Assembly: GCF_900290275.1 (NCBI RefSeq) | Contig: NZ_LT985323.1 | Span: 477,987 to 541,986, forward strand | Direction of reading: 5' to 3' | From: Prevotella merdae | GTDB taxonomy: Bacteria; Bacteroidota; Bacteroidia; Bacteroidales; Bacteroidaceae | DNA: 64,000 nt | Shown: positions 35,319 to 43,825 of the stretch, piece after piece | Layout of the letters: every line of letters starts with the position of its first letter | How positions within the stretch are numbered: position 1 is the first letter of the stretch | Made by a program: the position numbers and the translations under genes | Notes under the pieces: generated by a model | Seen by the model: the letters and a program-made list of their open reading frames with translations, nothing else | What the model was told of the DNA's origin: nothing | Database searches by the model: none

Positions 35319-37052
35319 ATGAAACTCAATAAATTCAAAACAATTGCCCCTGCAGTAGCTCTTCTGCTTACAGCAAGTTTGAGCTCTTGTATGGATGATT
35401 TGGACAAGGGAAACATTGATCCTAATGTTGACGCTACTCCAAACATTACAGGCTTGTACAGCAAGTGCTATGCTGGTCTTATCATGGAAGGTAATGACGG
35501 TAATGCCGATTTCACTATCGACGACAATGGTAAGTCAACCCTTCTACGTAACCTGTTCAACTTCAACGAGGTACCTACCGACGAAGCAATCTGCTGGTGG
35601 TCGGATGGCGGTATCGCAGATGTTGGCTACAATAAGTTCGATCCGGGTAATGCTACATTGAAGAACTTGTACTATCGTCTGATGTCGAACATCTCTTACG
35701 AGAACCACTTCTTAAGTCTCGATGCGGCTCAGGCTGAGACAACCAAGTATGCAGAGGTGCGTGTACTTCGTGCCTATAGCTATTTCTTGATGCTCGACTT
35801 CTTTGGAGACCCGACTTTCATTGACAAGATTTCAACAGAAACACCACGTCAGGCACATACTTACAACTCTAAGTTTGAAGAAGGCAAGAGCTACACTCGT
35901 GCAGAGCTTCTTCAGATGGGTCGTGAATTCTTGTTCAGCTGGGTAGAAAACGAATTGCTTACAGCAGAGCCAGACTTGTTGGAGGCAAAGCCTGAGACCG
36001 ACAGCGACGCTGACTATGGCCGTATAGACAAAGGCACATGCTGGTTGCTCTTGAGCCGTCTGTACCTCAATGCCGGTACATACCTCAACAACGATGGTCA
36101 GGACAATCCTTATTGGAATAAGGCTCTTGAATATGCCGAGAAGGTTATCAACTCACCATATGCCCTCTTTGATGACAGCAAGATGTCAGCAGACGCCAAG
36201 GCTAACGGATATAAGCCATACGACTTGCTCTTCATGGGCGACAACGGTTCGAATGGTGCAAGTTGCGAGGCTCTTCTTCCATTGATGCAAGATGGAGACA
36301 AGACTCAGGGATGGGGTGGTTCTATGTTCTATGTAGCTGCTCTTTGGGATGCTACTATGTGTACAGTTGCAGATAAGGACGCTGCCACTACTGCCAACAC
36401 ATGGTCAGGTATGCGTGTTCGTCCACAATTCGTAGAGAAGTTCTTCACCGATCCTACAATTGTTGTAAACAAGTCGGCAAAAGAAATTCGCGATATGAAC
36501 GTTGACGACCGTGCTATCCTTTGGGGTAAGGGCAATGCTGACGGTGCTCGTACCTTGGAACTTGGAGATAACGACAAGTTTGTCAAGGGTATTGCAACAC
36601 CAAAGTGGAATAACAACTATTCTACTAACGGTACTCCTCACGACAGCTATAATGTTGACATCGACTTCTTCCTCTTCCGCGTAGCAGAGGCTTACCTCAA
36701 TGCTGCAGAGGCTGAGATGCACCTTAACGGTGAGGGTTCTGCTAAGGCAAAGGGTTATATCGACGCTCTCCGCAATCGTGCCCACGCTGCCGTACGTCCT
36801 TCTTACACTCTTAACGATGTTCTTGACGAGCGTTCTCGCGAGCTTTATTGCGAAGGTCTTCGTCGTACCGACTTGATTCGTTTCAATCAGTTTGGTGGAA
36901 CTCAGGCTACATACAAATGGGAGCTTAAGGGTGGTAGCACTAAAGGTACAACATTCGCTAAGACCAATAATCTATATCCTATCCCATCTTCAGAGATTCT
37001 TTCTAACAAGAACCTGACACAGATCGACGGATATAATGAGGTTCAGAACTAA
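35319..37052 (+). CDS. SusD-like outer membrane glycan-binding lipoprotein
   Basis: This 577-aa lipoprotein has a signal peptide with lipobox LSSC (Cys24). It has the SusD/RagB fold, with TPR-like helices such as RVLRAYSYFLMLDFFGD and RVAEAYLNAAEAEMHLNG, and the C-terminal DVLDERSRELYCEGLRRTDLIRF. It forms the lid over the SusC barrel at the cell surface and hands over the oligosaccharide. Distance to susC is 21 bases and to the SusE-like gene 40 bases. Confidence 0.95.
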   Translation: MKLNKFKTIAPAVALLLTASLSSCMDDLDKGNIDPNVDATPNITGLYSKCYAGLIMEGNDGNADFTIDDNGKSTLLRNLFNFNEVPTDEAICWWSDGGIADVGYNKFDPGNATLKNLYYRLMSNISYENHFLSLDAAQAETTKYAEVRVLRAYSYFLMLDFFGDPTFIDKISTETPRQAHTYNSKFEEGKSYTRAELLQMGREFLFSWVENELLTAEPDLLEAKPETDSDADYGRIDKGTCWLLLSRLYLNAGTYLNNDGQDNPYWNKALEYAEKVINSPYALFDDSKMSADAKANGYKPYDLLFMGDNGSNGASCEALLPLMQDGDKTQGWGGSMFYVAALWDATMCTVADKDAATTANTWSGMRVRPQFVEKFFTDPTIVVNKSAKEIRDMNVDDRAILWGKGNADGARTLELGDNDKFVKGIATPKWNNNYSTNGTPHDSYNVDIDFFLFRVAEAYLNAAEAEMHLNGEGSAKAKGYIDALRNRAHAAVRPSYTLNDVLDERSRELYCEGLRRTDLIRFNQFGGTQATYKWELKGGSTKGTTFAKTNNLYPIPSSEILSNKNLTQIDGYNEVQN

Positions 37053-37092
37053 AGTATAAAAGTAAAAATAGAACTATAAAAGTAAACGCAAT

Positions 37093-38352
37093 ATGAAGAA
37101 TAAATATATGATGGGTGCTCTGCTTCTCGGCATCATCAGCTTATTCGCATCATGTTCGGATGACAACGACTCAAACCCAACGCTTATACAGCCTACTGAG
37201 TTTACGTTGAATACTCCTGAATATATAAATTCGACTATTGATTTGGAAAAATCTACTGGTCTTGAGCTTACATGGTCACAGCCTAAGTATACAGCAGACA
37301 ATGCTCCTATCAATGCGACATACGAGGTGCAGGTATCTCCAACCAACTCCTTCACAGTTTCTACTGATGAAGCTGCTGCAGACGAGAGTGGCGAAAAGGT
37401 TCCAGACTACGCTGTTCTTAGCAACACTACACAGAAATGTGATATCTCTGCCTCTGCTGAAGAAATGGACAAGGCATTGGTAAAGATACTTAAATGGACA
37501 GAAGCTGACGTTCCTGCCGAGCAGGAGATGTACGTTCGTGTTAACGCTTATATCCTTGAGGGCACAAACCATCTGAACCCTGTCGCTTCAAACTCAGTAA
37601 AGCTCAACGTAAAGCCTTACTATATTGAACTGAAGGATGCTGTTCCAACAATGTGGTATCTTGTAGGTAACATGTTCGGCGCTAAGTGGGCTGGCACCAA
37701 GAGCATTGGAGTAGACGCACTTCCTATGTTCCTTAAGCCAAACTTCGCTTACGACAAGAAGACTGGTGCTGGTGAGATTGAATACACCAACTACTTCCTT
37801 ACCGGCGATTACAACGACAAGGCCGAGGTCGATGGAGCTGGCTTCAAGATTCTGCCAGCAAGCTTCGACTGGGAATTCAGTATGAATGCCGATGCTGCTA
37901 CAAAGGGTACAATCGCATATCGTGGTAATGGCGGTGGTGACGGTGGTCATATAGTAGCTCCTGAAGAAGGTTACTACACCATTACAATCAACACTGCTGA
38001 CAATACAGCCAAGATGGAGAAGTACGAGGGTGATGTAAACGACTATGGTACTATCCAGATTAGTGGTTCATTCAATGATTGGACCGACACACCAATGCTC
38101 CCGTACAACACTGAGGGCGTTAAGAACCACGCTTGGTACTATGTAATGGATGTTCCTGCTGGCGAGACTGCACAGTTCAAGTTCAAGATTGCTGAATCTT
38201 GGGATACAAGCTGGGGCTATGGTGCAGAAGATGGCGCTATCAACATGTACGGAAAGTGTGATGCAGGTGGCAAGAACATCGGCTTGGCAGAAGGCAAGTA
38301 CGTCATCTCATTCAACGACATCACTGGTGCATTCAGCATCGTTAAATTGTAA
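37093..38352 (+). CDS. SusE/SusF-family outer membrane glycan-binding lipoprotein
   Basis: This 419-aa lipoprotein has lipobox FASC (Cys21). It has an N-terminal SusE-type Ig-like domain (PTEFTLNTPEYINSTIDL, then LELTWSQPKY) followed by two beta-sandwich binding modules. The last contains ISGSFNDWTDTPMLPYN and GKYVISFNDITGAFSIV, the pattern of starch-binding modules in SusE/SusF. It displays extra sugar-binding sites at the surface. The preference for alpha-glucan is inferred from family and position. Confidence 0.87.
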   Translation: MKNKYMMGALLLGIISLFASCSDDNDSNPTLIQPTEFTLNTPEYINSTIDLEKSTGLELTWSQPKYTADNAPINATYEVQVSPTNSFTVSTDEAAADESGEKVPDYAVLSNTTQKCDISASAEEMDKALVKILKWTEADVPAEQEMYVRVNAYILEGTNHLNPVASNSVKLNVKPYYIELKDAVPTMWYLVGNMFGAKWAGTKSIGVDALPMFLKPNFAYDKKTGAGEIEYTNYFLTGDYNDKAEVDGAGFKILPASFDWEFSMNADAATKGTIAYRGNGGGDGGHIVAPEEGYYTITINTADNTAKMEKYEGDVNDYGTIQISGSFNDWTDTPMLPYNTEGVKNHAWYYVMDVPAGETAQFKFKIAESWDTSWGYGAEDGAINMYGKCDAGGKNIGLAEGKYVISFNDITGAFSIVKL

Positions 38353-38374
38353 ATCACTTTAAGCAAAGACAATT

Positions 38375-39781
38375 ATGATTAAGAAAATATTATTGGGAAT
38401 GACCCTTCTGATGGGTATGGTGTCTTGCACCGAGGACTTCACAGATTGGGGTAACCCACAGACAAATTCTCAGAAGGAAGCTGTGGCATTCGGAAATGGT
38501 AGCGTAGCTCCAGTTGATGTCATCAACTTGGCTGACGTTAATACAGAGAAGGTAAAAGTGGCGAGCATTGTTGCTCCCACTTCTTCCAACGCTGCTTATA
38601 CACCTAATTATAAGATTAACTTCGACGGTCAGTCATTCGACATTGATGCTGATGGCAACATGGCAACAGCCGAATTGACAAGCTATATCGTAGATAAGTA
38701 TGGCAAGCGTCCTACAGAGCGCGACATTGATGCTACTCTTGACGCATGGGTAAGCAATGGCTCAACAGCCGTGAAGATGGCTACATCTGCAACATTCCAG
38801 GTTAAGGCCATTCCTGAGGCTCCGGTTATTGAAGAGGGTTACTACCTCGTTGGTGATATGTTTACTACCATAGAAGGAGAAACAGAAATTAGTGGTTGGA
38901 CGAAAGAATCCGCAAAGGCATTCAAGCACAGCGATAAGGATGTATATGAGGATCCTATCTTCACCATAAGCTTCGAGACAAAAAAGCCTGACCAGTACTG
39001 GAAGATTATTCCTAAGAAGAACATCGACTCTGGCGACATCTGGGCTGCTGGCGTAGTAGGACCTAAGGTTGACGGCGATGACAGCATGACTGGTTTGTTG
39101 ACCAACGGTGATGCCAAGGCTGGTAAGATTGCCAAGGCTGGTAAGTATAAGCTCACTATCAACATGATGGACTACTCTTATACCTTAGAGGAGGTTAACT
39201 ACGATCCATTCATCTACTTCATCGGCGCAACTGACGGCTGGACAAAAGCTGAGCAGAAGCTTGCTCTCGTAGACGATGCAAAGGGAGTATACACTGGTTA
39301 CCTTTATTGTGCCGACCCTAACGGTTGGGGCAATCAGTTCAAGTTCCAGCGTGTAGCCGGTAGTTGGGATAATGAGATAAATTCTGGTGCATTCAGCACA
39401 TTCTCTGGGGCAGCAACCAGCGAAGGTGGAAACATCGGCGTTAACGCAGGAGAAGGTGTATACTACTTCGATGTAAATCTTTCAGAAGGCACTATCACAG
39501 CCACTAAGGTTGAGACCATGGGTATCATCGGTGGCTTCAACAATTGGGATGGCGACGCTGTTATGACATGGAACGCTGAAGAGTATTGCTTCGAGGCAAC
39601 TAATGTAGGTGTTACAGCAGATGGTTGGAAGTTCCGCGTAAACGGTGATTGGCCCATCAACCTCGGTGGAAGCCTCAACAACCTGACAGCAGGTGGCGAC
39701 AACCTTACTGTTGCTGGCAACACAGTTAAGTTGTATCCTACAAGAAAGACTTCTGAGAATATCTACTGCACAGTAGAATAA
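38375..39781 (+). CDS. SusF-like outer membrane glycan-binding lipoprotein
   Basis: This 468-aa lipoprotein has lipobox MVSC (Cys17). The N-terminal part (TDWGNPQTNSQKEAVAFG) is like the DUF5115/SusF leader domain. Three modules follow, starting EGYYLVGDMF, DPFIYFIGATDGWTKAEQKL and MGIIGGFNNWDGDAVMTWN. The last two are the CBM-like repeats of SusE/SusF, with aromatic residues for sugar stacking. It is last gene of the operon and is followed by a strong terminator. Confidence 0.87.
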   Translation: MIKKILLGMTLLMGMVSCTEDFTDWGNPQTNSQKEAVAFGNGSVAPVDVINLADVNTEKVKVASIVAPTSSNAAYTPNYKINFDGQSFDIDADGNMATAELTSYIVDKYGKRPTERDIDATLDAWVSNGSTAVKMATSATFQVKAIPEAPVIEEGYYLVGDMFTTIEGETEISGWTKESAKAFKHSDKDVYEDPIFTISFETKKPDQYWKIIPKKNIDSGDIWAAGVVGPKVDGDDSMTGLLTNGDAKAGKIAKAGKYKLTINMMDYSYTLEEVNYDPFIYFIGATDGWTKAEQKLALVDDAKGVYTGYLYCADPNGWGNQFKFQRVAGSWDNEINSGAFSTFSGAATSEGGNIGVNAGEGVYYFDVNLSEGTITATKVETMGIIGGFNNWDGDAVMTWNAEEYCFEATNVGVTADGWKFRVNGDWPINLGGSLNNLTAGGDNLTVAGNTVKLYPTRKTSENIYCTVE

Positions 39782-39822
39782 TCATAAGCATATAAGATTA
39801 AAAAAGATTAGTGATAAAATAG

Positions 39823-39864
39823 AAAAGGTTGGGTTCCCTTACGAAAAGGAATCCAACCTTTTTT
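39823..39864 (+). terminator. Rho-independent terminator of susCDEF
   Basis: AAAAGGTTGG...CCAACCTTTT with an inner TTCC/GGAA pairing, followed by a T-run. It starts about 40 bases past the last stop. Confidence 0.88.
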
Positions 39865-39905
39865 ATGTGTTTACTAAACCTACAGATATACTGCATGAAT
39901 GACTA

Positions 39906-39954
39906 GATACTTTAGCCAAATCAAGCCAAAAACCATCGATTTGGCTAAAGTATC
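39906..39954. repeat. 17-bp perfect inverted repeat with 15-base spacer
   Basis: GATACTTTAGCCAAATC (39906-39922) and GATTTGGCTAAAGTATC (39938-39954). It lies just upstream of a plus-strand -7 motif (TAATTTTG, 39979-39986) that leads into a truncated ORF at 40016. The inner part CCAAATC...GATTTGG recurs on the other side of the ATPase gene at 41268-41290. It may be an operator or an insertion relic. Confidence 0.7.
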
Positions 39955-40015
39955 GTTCGTTTTCTCAAATAATTATCGTAATTTTGCACCATAACAATTA
40001 TCTTTTTCAAGCAAT

Positions 40016-40114
40016 ATGGAGCAAATCATAGGACGTAAAACAGAAACCTACCTTACTGAGTTTTTATACTCTCTTGCCAGCCATTTAGCAAAGAAGCGGT
40101 CGCTGACAAAGTAG
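40016..40114 (+). pseudogene. 5' stub of a second ATPase-type gene
   Basis: Behind the -7 element TAATTTTG (39979-39986), an ORF starts MEQIIGRKTE. That opening is typical of another Bacteroidetes ATPase family (ME-x-IIGR-x-x-E, normally continuing to a P-loop). After about ten codons it runs into the 3' end of the leftward ATPase gene and stops after 32 codons. It is interpreted as a remnant cut off when the present gene arrived or a deletion occurred. Confidence 0.4.
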
Positions 40115-41190
40115 CCTTTTGGTGTTTTGTTGATTAATTGCTTGTCCACCAGAGCCTTCAGAGCTGTCTTTACGCTGCTGGTGGCAGGTAGGTGGTGGGT
40201 TAAGATGAATTGTTGGCTAAGTGGGGAGGAAACTACTTGCTCCTTGGCAATTGCTAACAAGAGTAACTGTTGGTTTTCGGTCAGCCATGCACAATAGTTT
40301 TGGTATGCCATAGCTTGCTCCTCTATCAACTCTTGAATCACTTCATCCACTAAGTCCTTATTGATCTGCTCATCACGATGTTCGAAAATACCATGTAGGA
40401 TGGCTTGTACATACCAAGTTACGCAGTCGGCTTGCGAGTAGATATAGGTGAATGTGTCTACATCCACTTCTCGTTTTTGTGATGACAAAAGACGATTGGC
40501 AAATGATAGATATTTTGACTCAGCGATACATGGTAGTGACATTACAAGAGAACTCTGGAAGAATGGGCGGTTCGCCGACAAAAACATCTCTTCCATCATG
40601 TGCTGCTGGCTGCCTGAAAATACGAAATATACATTGGGAAGGAATTGGATGTAAGAGCGTATCAATGCTTCCACTCCATTCTCTGGATAGTTCATGATTT
40701 GTTGAAACTCATCTATTGCCACGTAGCATCGCTTTCCAGATTGCTTCATGTACTCGAAGATTCGCTTCAAGCTTTCTCGTCCCTCGTTTGGTTTCAAATC
40801 CAAAGAAAATGTTGGAATGCCTGTCAGTTCGTCAATTGTTAGCGTTGGTCGCCAACTGCTGAAGAACTCCTGTACTTTACGCAGGGCGGATTGAGAAATT
40901 GTATCTAATTTCCCAATGATTTCCGAAGCCATGAGCTGCACCATTTGCTCCAAGTTCTTGGTGGCAAATATGTCTAAGTAGAAGCATTTCACATCATCGT
41001 ATTGCTTTTCCAACTGTTGGAAGACATGATGGATTAATCCTGTTTTGCCCATACGGCGAGGAGCGACAAGCGTGATATTTCGCTCGTTGTGTAGCGAAGT
41101 TATCATCTTCTCGGTTTCTTTCTCACGGTCACAAAAGTACTCTGCTCCTTTGTATCCATACATCACGAAAGGATTGTTAATTGTTGTCAT
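40048..41190 (-). CDS. AAA ATPase of the archaeal-type ATPase family (PF01637-like), second copy
   Basis: This 380-aa P-loop protein is a relative of the gene at 19480-20550. Walker A is APRRMGKTGL near residue 45, Walker B is CYVAIDEFQQI near residue 160, then FVFSGSQQHMM. A C-terminal winged-helix region follows (SPLSQQFILTHHLPATSSVKTALKALVDKQLI, in two parts), ending in FFAKWLA. There is no signal peptide. It has a palindrome TTGCGTAAATTACGCAA just upstream of the start and inverted repeats on both sides. It stands alone between two polysaccharide loci. Function unknown. Confidence 0.8.
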   Translation of the reverse strand: MTTINNPFVMYGYKGAEYFCDREKETEKMITSLHNERNITLVAPRRMGKTGLIHHVFQQLEKQYDDVKCFYLDIFATKNLEQMVQLMASEIIGKLDTISQSALRKVQEFFSSWRPTLTIDELTGIPTFSLDLKPNEGRESLKRIFEYMKQSGKRCYVAIDEFQQIMNYPENGVEALIRSYIQFLPNVYFVFSGSQQHMMEEMFLSANRPFFQSSLVMSLPCIAESKYLSFANRLLSSQKREVDVDTFTYIYSQADCVTWYVQAILHGIFEHRDEQINKDLVDEVIQELIEEQAMAYQNYCAWLTENQQLLLLAIAKEQVVSSPLSQQFILTHHLPATSSVKTALKALVDKQLINKTPKGYFVSDRFFAKWLAREYKNSVR

Positions 41191-41211
41191 AATCTTATTG
41201 CGCTTTTTACG

Positions 41212-41228
41212 TTGCGTAAATTACGCAA
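41212..41228. promoter_or_regulatory. Palindromic operator candidate before AAA ATPase gene 2
   Basis: TTGCGTAAATTACGCAA is a perfect 17-base palindrome centred 30 bases before the ATG (minus strand). A further TTGCG half-site lies at 41198-41202. The TTGCG...CGCAA ends are shared with the palindrome before AAA ATPase gene 1. Confidence 0.6.
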
Positions 41229-41266
41229 TAATTATTGAGACTACCAAATGTTTTCAAGTTTTTTAA

Positions 41267-41291
41267 CCCAAATCCTAATGACCGATTTGGG
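41267..41291. repeat. Inverted repeat CCCAAATC-N9-GATTTGGG
   Basis: The 8-bp arms CCCAAATC and GATTTGGG are separated by 9 bases. The core matches the inner part of the 17-bp inverted repeat at 39906-39954. Together they frame the ATPase gene. Confidence 0.5.
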
Positions 41292-41293
41292 AT

Positions 41294-41328
41294 AAAAAAA
41301 ACTTCTGAACTTTTACAAGTTCAGAAGT
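41294..41328 (-). terminator. Rho-independent terminator of the arabinan operon
   Basis: ACTTCTGAACTT and AAGTTCAGAAGT form a perfect 12-bp stem with a 4-base loop. On the minus strand it is followed by a T8 run, 30 bases after the GH51 stop. Confidence 0.92.
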
Positions 41329-41357
41329 CTATGGTGGTTTATCAGATAAAAAGCTCT

Positions 41358-43796
41358 TTATTTCAATCTAAATATATTTAGCGAATTTGCCGGTATCTCC
41401 ACAACAGCACCATCTGTAGATGTTGTAACAAATGTCTCTGTAGGATGAACATTTGTCGGGTTGTCGATTGTGTTCTCCTCCTTGCCATTCTTTGCTGAAA
41501 GGCGAATAAGCTTAGCATTAGATATTGTCTTGCCCTGAAGACAAATCTCGGCTGTAGTGTTTTCGCAGCTTGTGTTTGCAACCTTCAGTATCACCTCGCC
41601 TGTATTCTCGTCCAATGTTGCTGTTGAGAATACGCCAGGCAGAGTGTTTGCACGAAGCTTAGTGGCAAATATCTCCTTACCATCCAAGCTTGCAAAAATG
41701 CTATCGCCCTTAACCTTTAGTTCAATGTCATACCAGCGACCTGTCTCTATATTTCCAGATACTGTGGCAACCTGACCCTTTGCGCCATCCACAATCTGCT
41801 CAATACCATGTTGCGTATTGTTCCATCCACCAAGGTTTAGCCAGCAATAATTCTTGTCGTCCACATAATTGAATATAAGGAGGAAACCTTCATTGCCAGC
41901 ATCCTTACGCGCACGTACCTTATATATATATCCCTCTGAGGTTATCTCACCAGGGTTAAGACGTATGCAACTCTCACCATTGGATGTCTGCTTGATAATA
42001 TTACCGTCTACCTTCCAGGTGCCACGCACATCAGTAGGCAACTCCTGTAAAGTCATTGGCAATGCATTACCGTTAGCGTCGGTATAACCTTTGTCTTCGA
42101 ACGATACTTGTGTGCTCCATGTACCCATGCCTACACGACATACAGCAGGCTTTACCTGAACATCTCCATATTTATAAGGATTGGTTTGGTTTACTTTAAG
42201 CACACGTGTGCCTACGTTGTTGGCCATAAGGTTCTGCACATAGTAAGATGGAGTGCCGAATACCTTATCGGATGTAAACTGAATCATGTCAGGCGCCCAC
42301 ATACGGTCGTTGAGGTTGGCAAAGATAGGAGCATACGAAGCCATTGTAACGATGTCGCTATTGTTCTCAATACCCATCATATATACAGCCTCGCCCAGTG
42401 CGGCGTCAAGCGATCCCATATTGCCGAAGCCCTGTGTAACAGCATACTCGCCTACATATATCTCAGAACCCTTACGGTTGTAGGTATCATACTTGTTAAA
42501 GTTCTCGGCAAACCAAGCTGGGTTGCGATAGTAATGCTCGTCGAGCAACTCAACACTCTCTTTGCTGTCCCATGTCGGATTGTCATCACCCCAAGCTACC
42601 ACGTTTCCTATTAGGTGCATATTGGGATATTTGGCAAGCACGGCATCCTTAAACTTCTTGAAACGCTCATAGTAATGGTCACTCTGAAGTGCAGGGTCGG
42701 GTTGATTGTTCTCGTTGCCAATCTCAAGATACTCTATATTATATGGCTCGGGATGTCCATTCTTTGCACGCAAAGCACCATATTTGCTTGTTACGGGGCC
42801 ATTGGCATATTCAAGAGCGTTCATACACTCGTCTATCCAAGGCTGAATGCTGTCTACAGGTGTCATACCCCCATGCCACAAACCAACATTCACAACATAT
42901 AGAGGCTTTGCATTAAGGTCTTCTGCAAGTTGCAGATATTCGTCAAAGCCCATACCATCACTTGTGCGATAACGCCAGTTTACATTCTTATGTCCAGGAC
43001 GTTGTTCTATAGGACCAATGGTCTTCTCCCAGTGGAAAGCATTCTCTGGAGATTCTTGTCCCTCTACATAGCAACCGCCTGGAAAGCGTACGAACTTTGG
43101 ACGTATGTTATAAAGAAGTTGTGCAAGGTCGGGACGCAAACCATTAGGACGGTTCATGAATGTAGGCGGGAACAGACTTACAACATCAAGTGTAACGGAG
43201 CCCTTGCCATCGAATACCAATTCAAACTGAGCCTTAGGGTCATTAGCATTAGCAGTAAGCTCAGCTGTATACTTGTTCCATTTCTTGCCAATAGCGGCAT
43301 CAACTGTTGTCTCGGCATATACAGTCTTGCCATCAGCACTTATCAAACGTGCCTTTAATCCTCCCTTATAGTTGCCTTTTGCAAAGAGTGATAGTTTGTA
43401 TGTTCTGCCTTGTACAGCATTGATGCCCCAGAATCCCTCGTTGATAAGCGATGCAGTTGCAGCCTTGTCAGCCTTAACAGTTATCTGCAATGCCTTACCC
43501 TGTGCATTGTTCAACAGAGCCTTGCTTACAAGCTGACTTGTTATGCTTGCTCCATTCGAGGCAGATGTACGCCATGTAGGTATAGCATTGTCACTATCCT
43601 CAAACGAGCGGTTGCTGATAAGTTCGGCATACAATCCGCCGTCAGCAGCATGATTGATGTCCTCAAAGAATATGCCATATAGATTTGGCGATACCTTGAT
43701 GCCGGGATTAGCGGCATCCACATTTATCTTTACTTGGGCGTTGGCTGCAAGAGACGAAGCGAGCAACGCCATGAGAAATATTTTGTTACGTTTCAT
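41358..43796 (-). CDS. GH51 alpha-L-arabinofuranosidase
   Basis: This 812-aa secreted enzyme removes alpha-L-arabinofuranose side chains and ends from arabinan or arabinoxylan. The signal peptide is MKRNKIFLMALLASSLAANA. The order is typical of the long Bacteroidetes GH51: N-terminal catalytic start (LYGIFFEDINHAADGGLYAE), a CBM4-like insert at about 70-210, the (beta/alpha)8 barrel with YLEIGNENN (acid/base Glu) and IYVGEYAV (nucleophile Glu), then a laminin-G-like sandwich and a C-terminal beta domain. It is last gene of the arabinan operon, 29 bases after the GH43 endo-arabinanase gene. Confidence 0.93.
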   Translation of the reverse strand: MKRNKIFLMALLASSLAANAQVKINVDAANPGIKVSPNLYGIFFEDINHAADGGLYAELISNRSFEDSDNAIPTWRTSASNGASITSQLVSKALLNNAQGKALQITVKADKAATASLINEGFWGINAVQGRTYKLSLFAKGNYKGGLKARLISADGKTVYAETTVDAAIGKKWNKYTAELTANANDPKAQFELVFDGKGSVTLDVVSLFPPTFMNRPNGLRPDLAQLLYNIRPKFVRFPGGCYVEGQESPENAFHWEKTIGPIEQRPGHKNVNWRYRTSDGMGFDEYLQLAEDLNAKPLYVVNVGLWHGGMTPVDSIQPWIDECMNALEYANGPVTSKYGALRAKNGHPEPYNIEYLEIGNENNQPDPALQSDHYYERFKKFKDAVLAKYPNMHLIGNVVAWGDDNPTWDSKESVELLDEHYYRNPAWFAENFNKYDTYNRKGSEIYVGEYAVTQGFGNMGSLDAALGEAVYMMGIENNSDIVTMASYAPIFANLNDRMWAPDMIQFTSDKVFGTPSYYVQNLMANNVGTRVLKVNQTNPYKYGDVQVKPAVCRVGMGTWSTQVSFEDKGYTDANGNALPMTLQELPTDVRGTWKVDGNIIKQTSNGESCIRLNPGEITSEGYIYKVRARKDAGNEGFLLIFNYVDDKNYCWLNLGGWNNTQHGIEQIVDGAKGQVATVSGNIETGRWYDIELKVKGDSIFASLDGKEIFATKLRANTLPGVFSTATLDENTGEVILKVANTSCENTTAEICLQGKTISNAKLIRLSAKNGKEENTIDNPTNVHPTETFVTTSTDGAVVEIPANSLNIFRLK

Positions 43797-43825
43797 TATT
43801 TTAATTATATAAATAGTGAATTATA

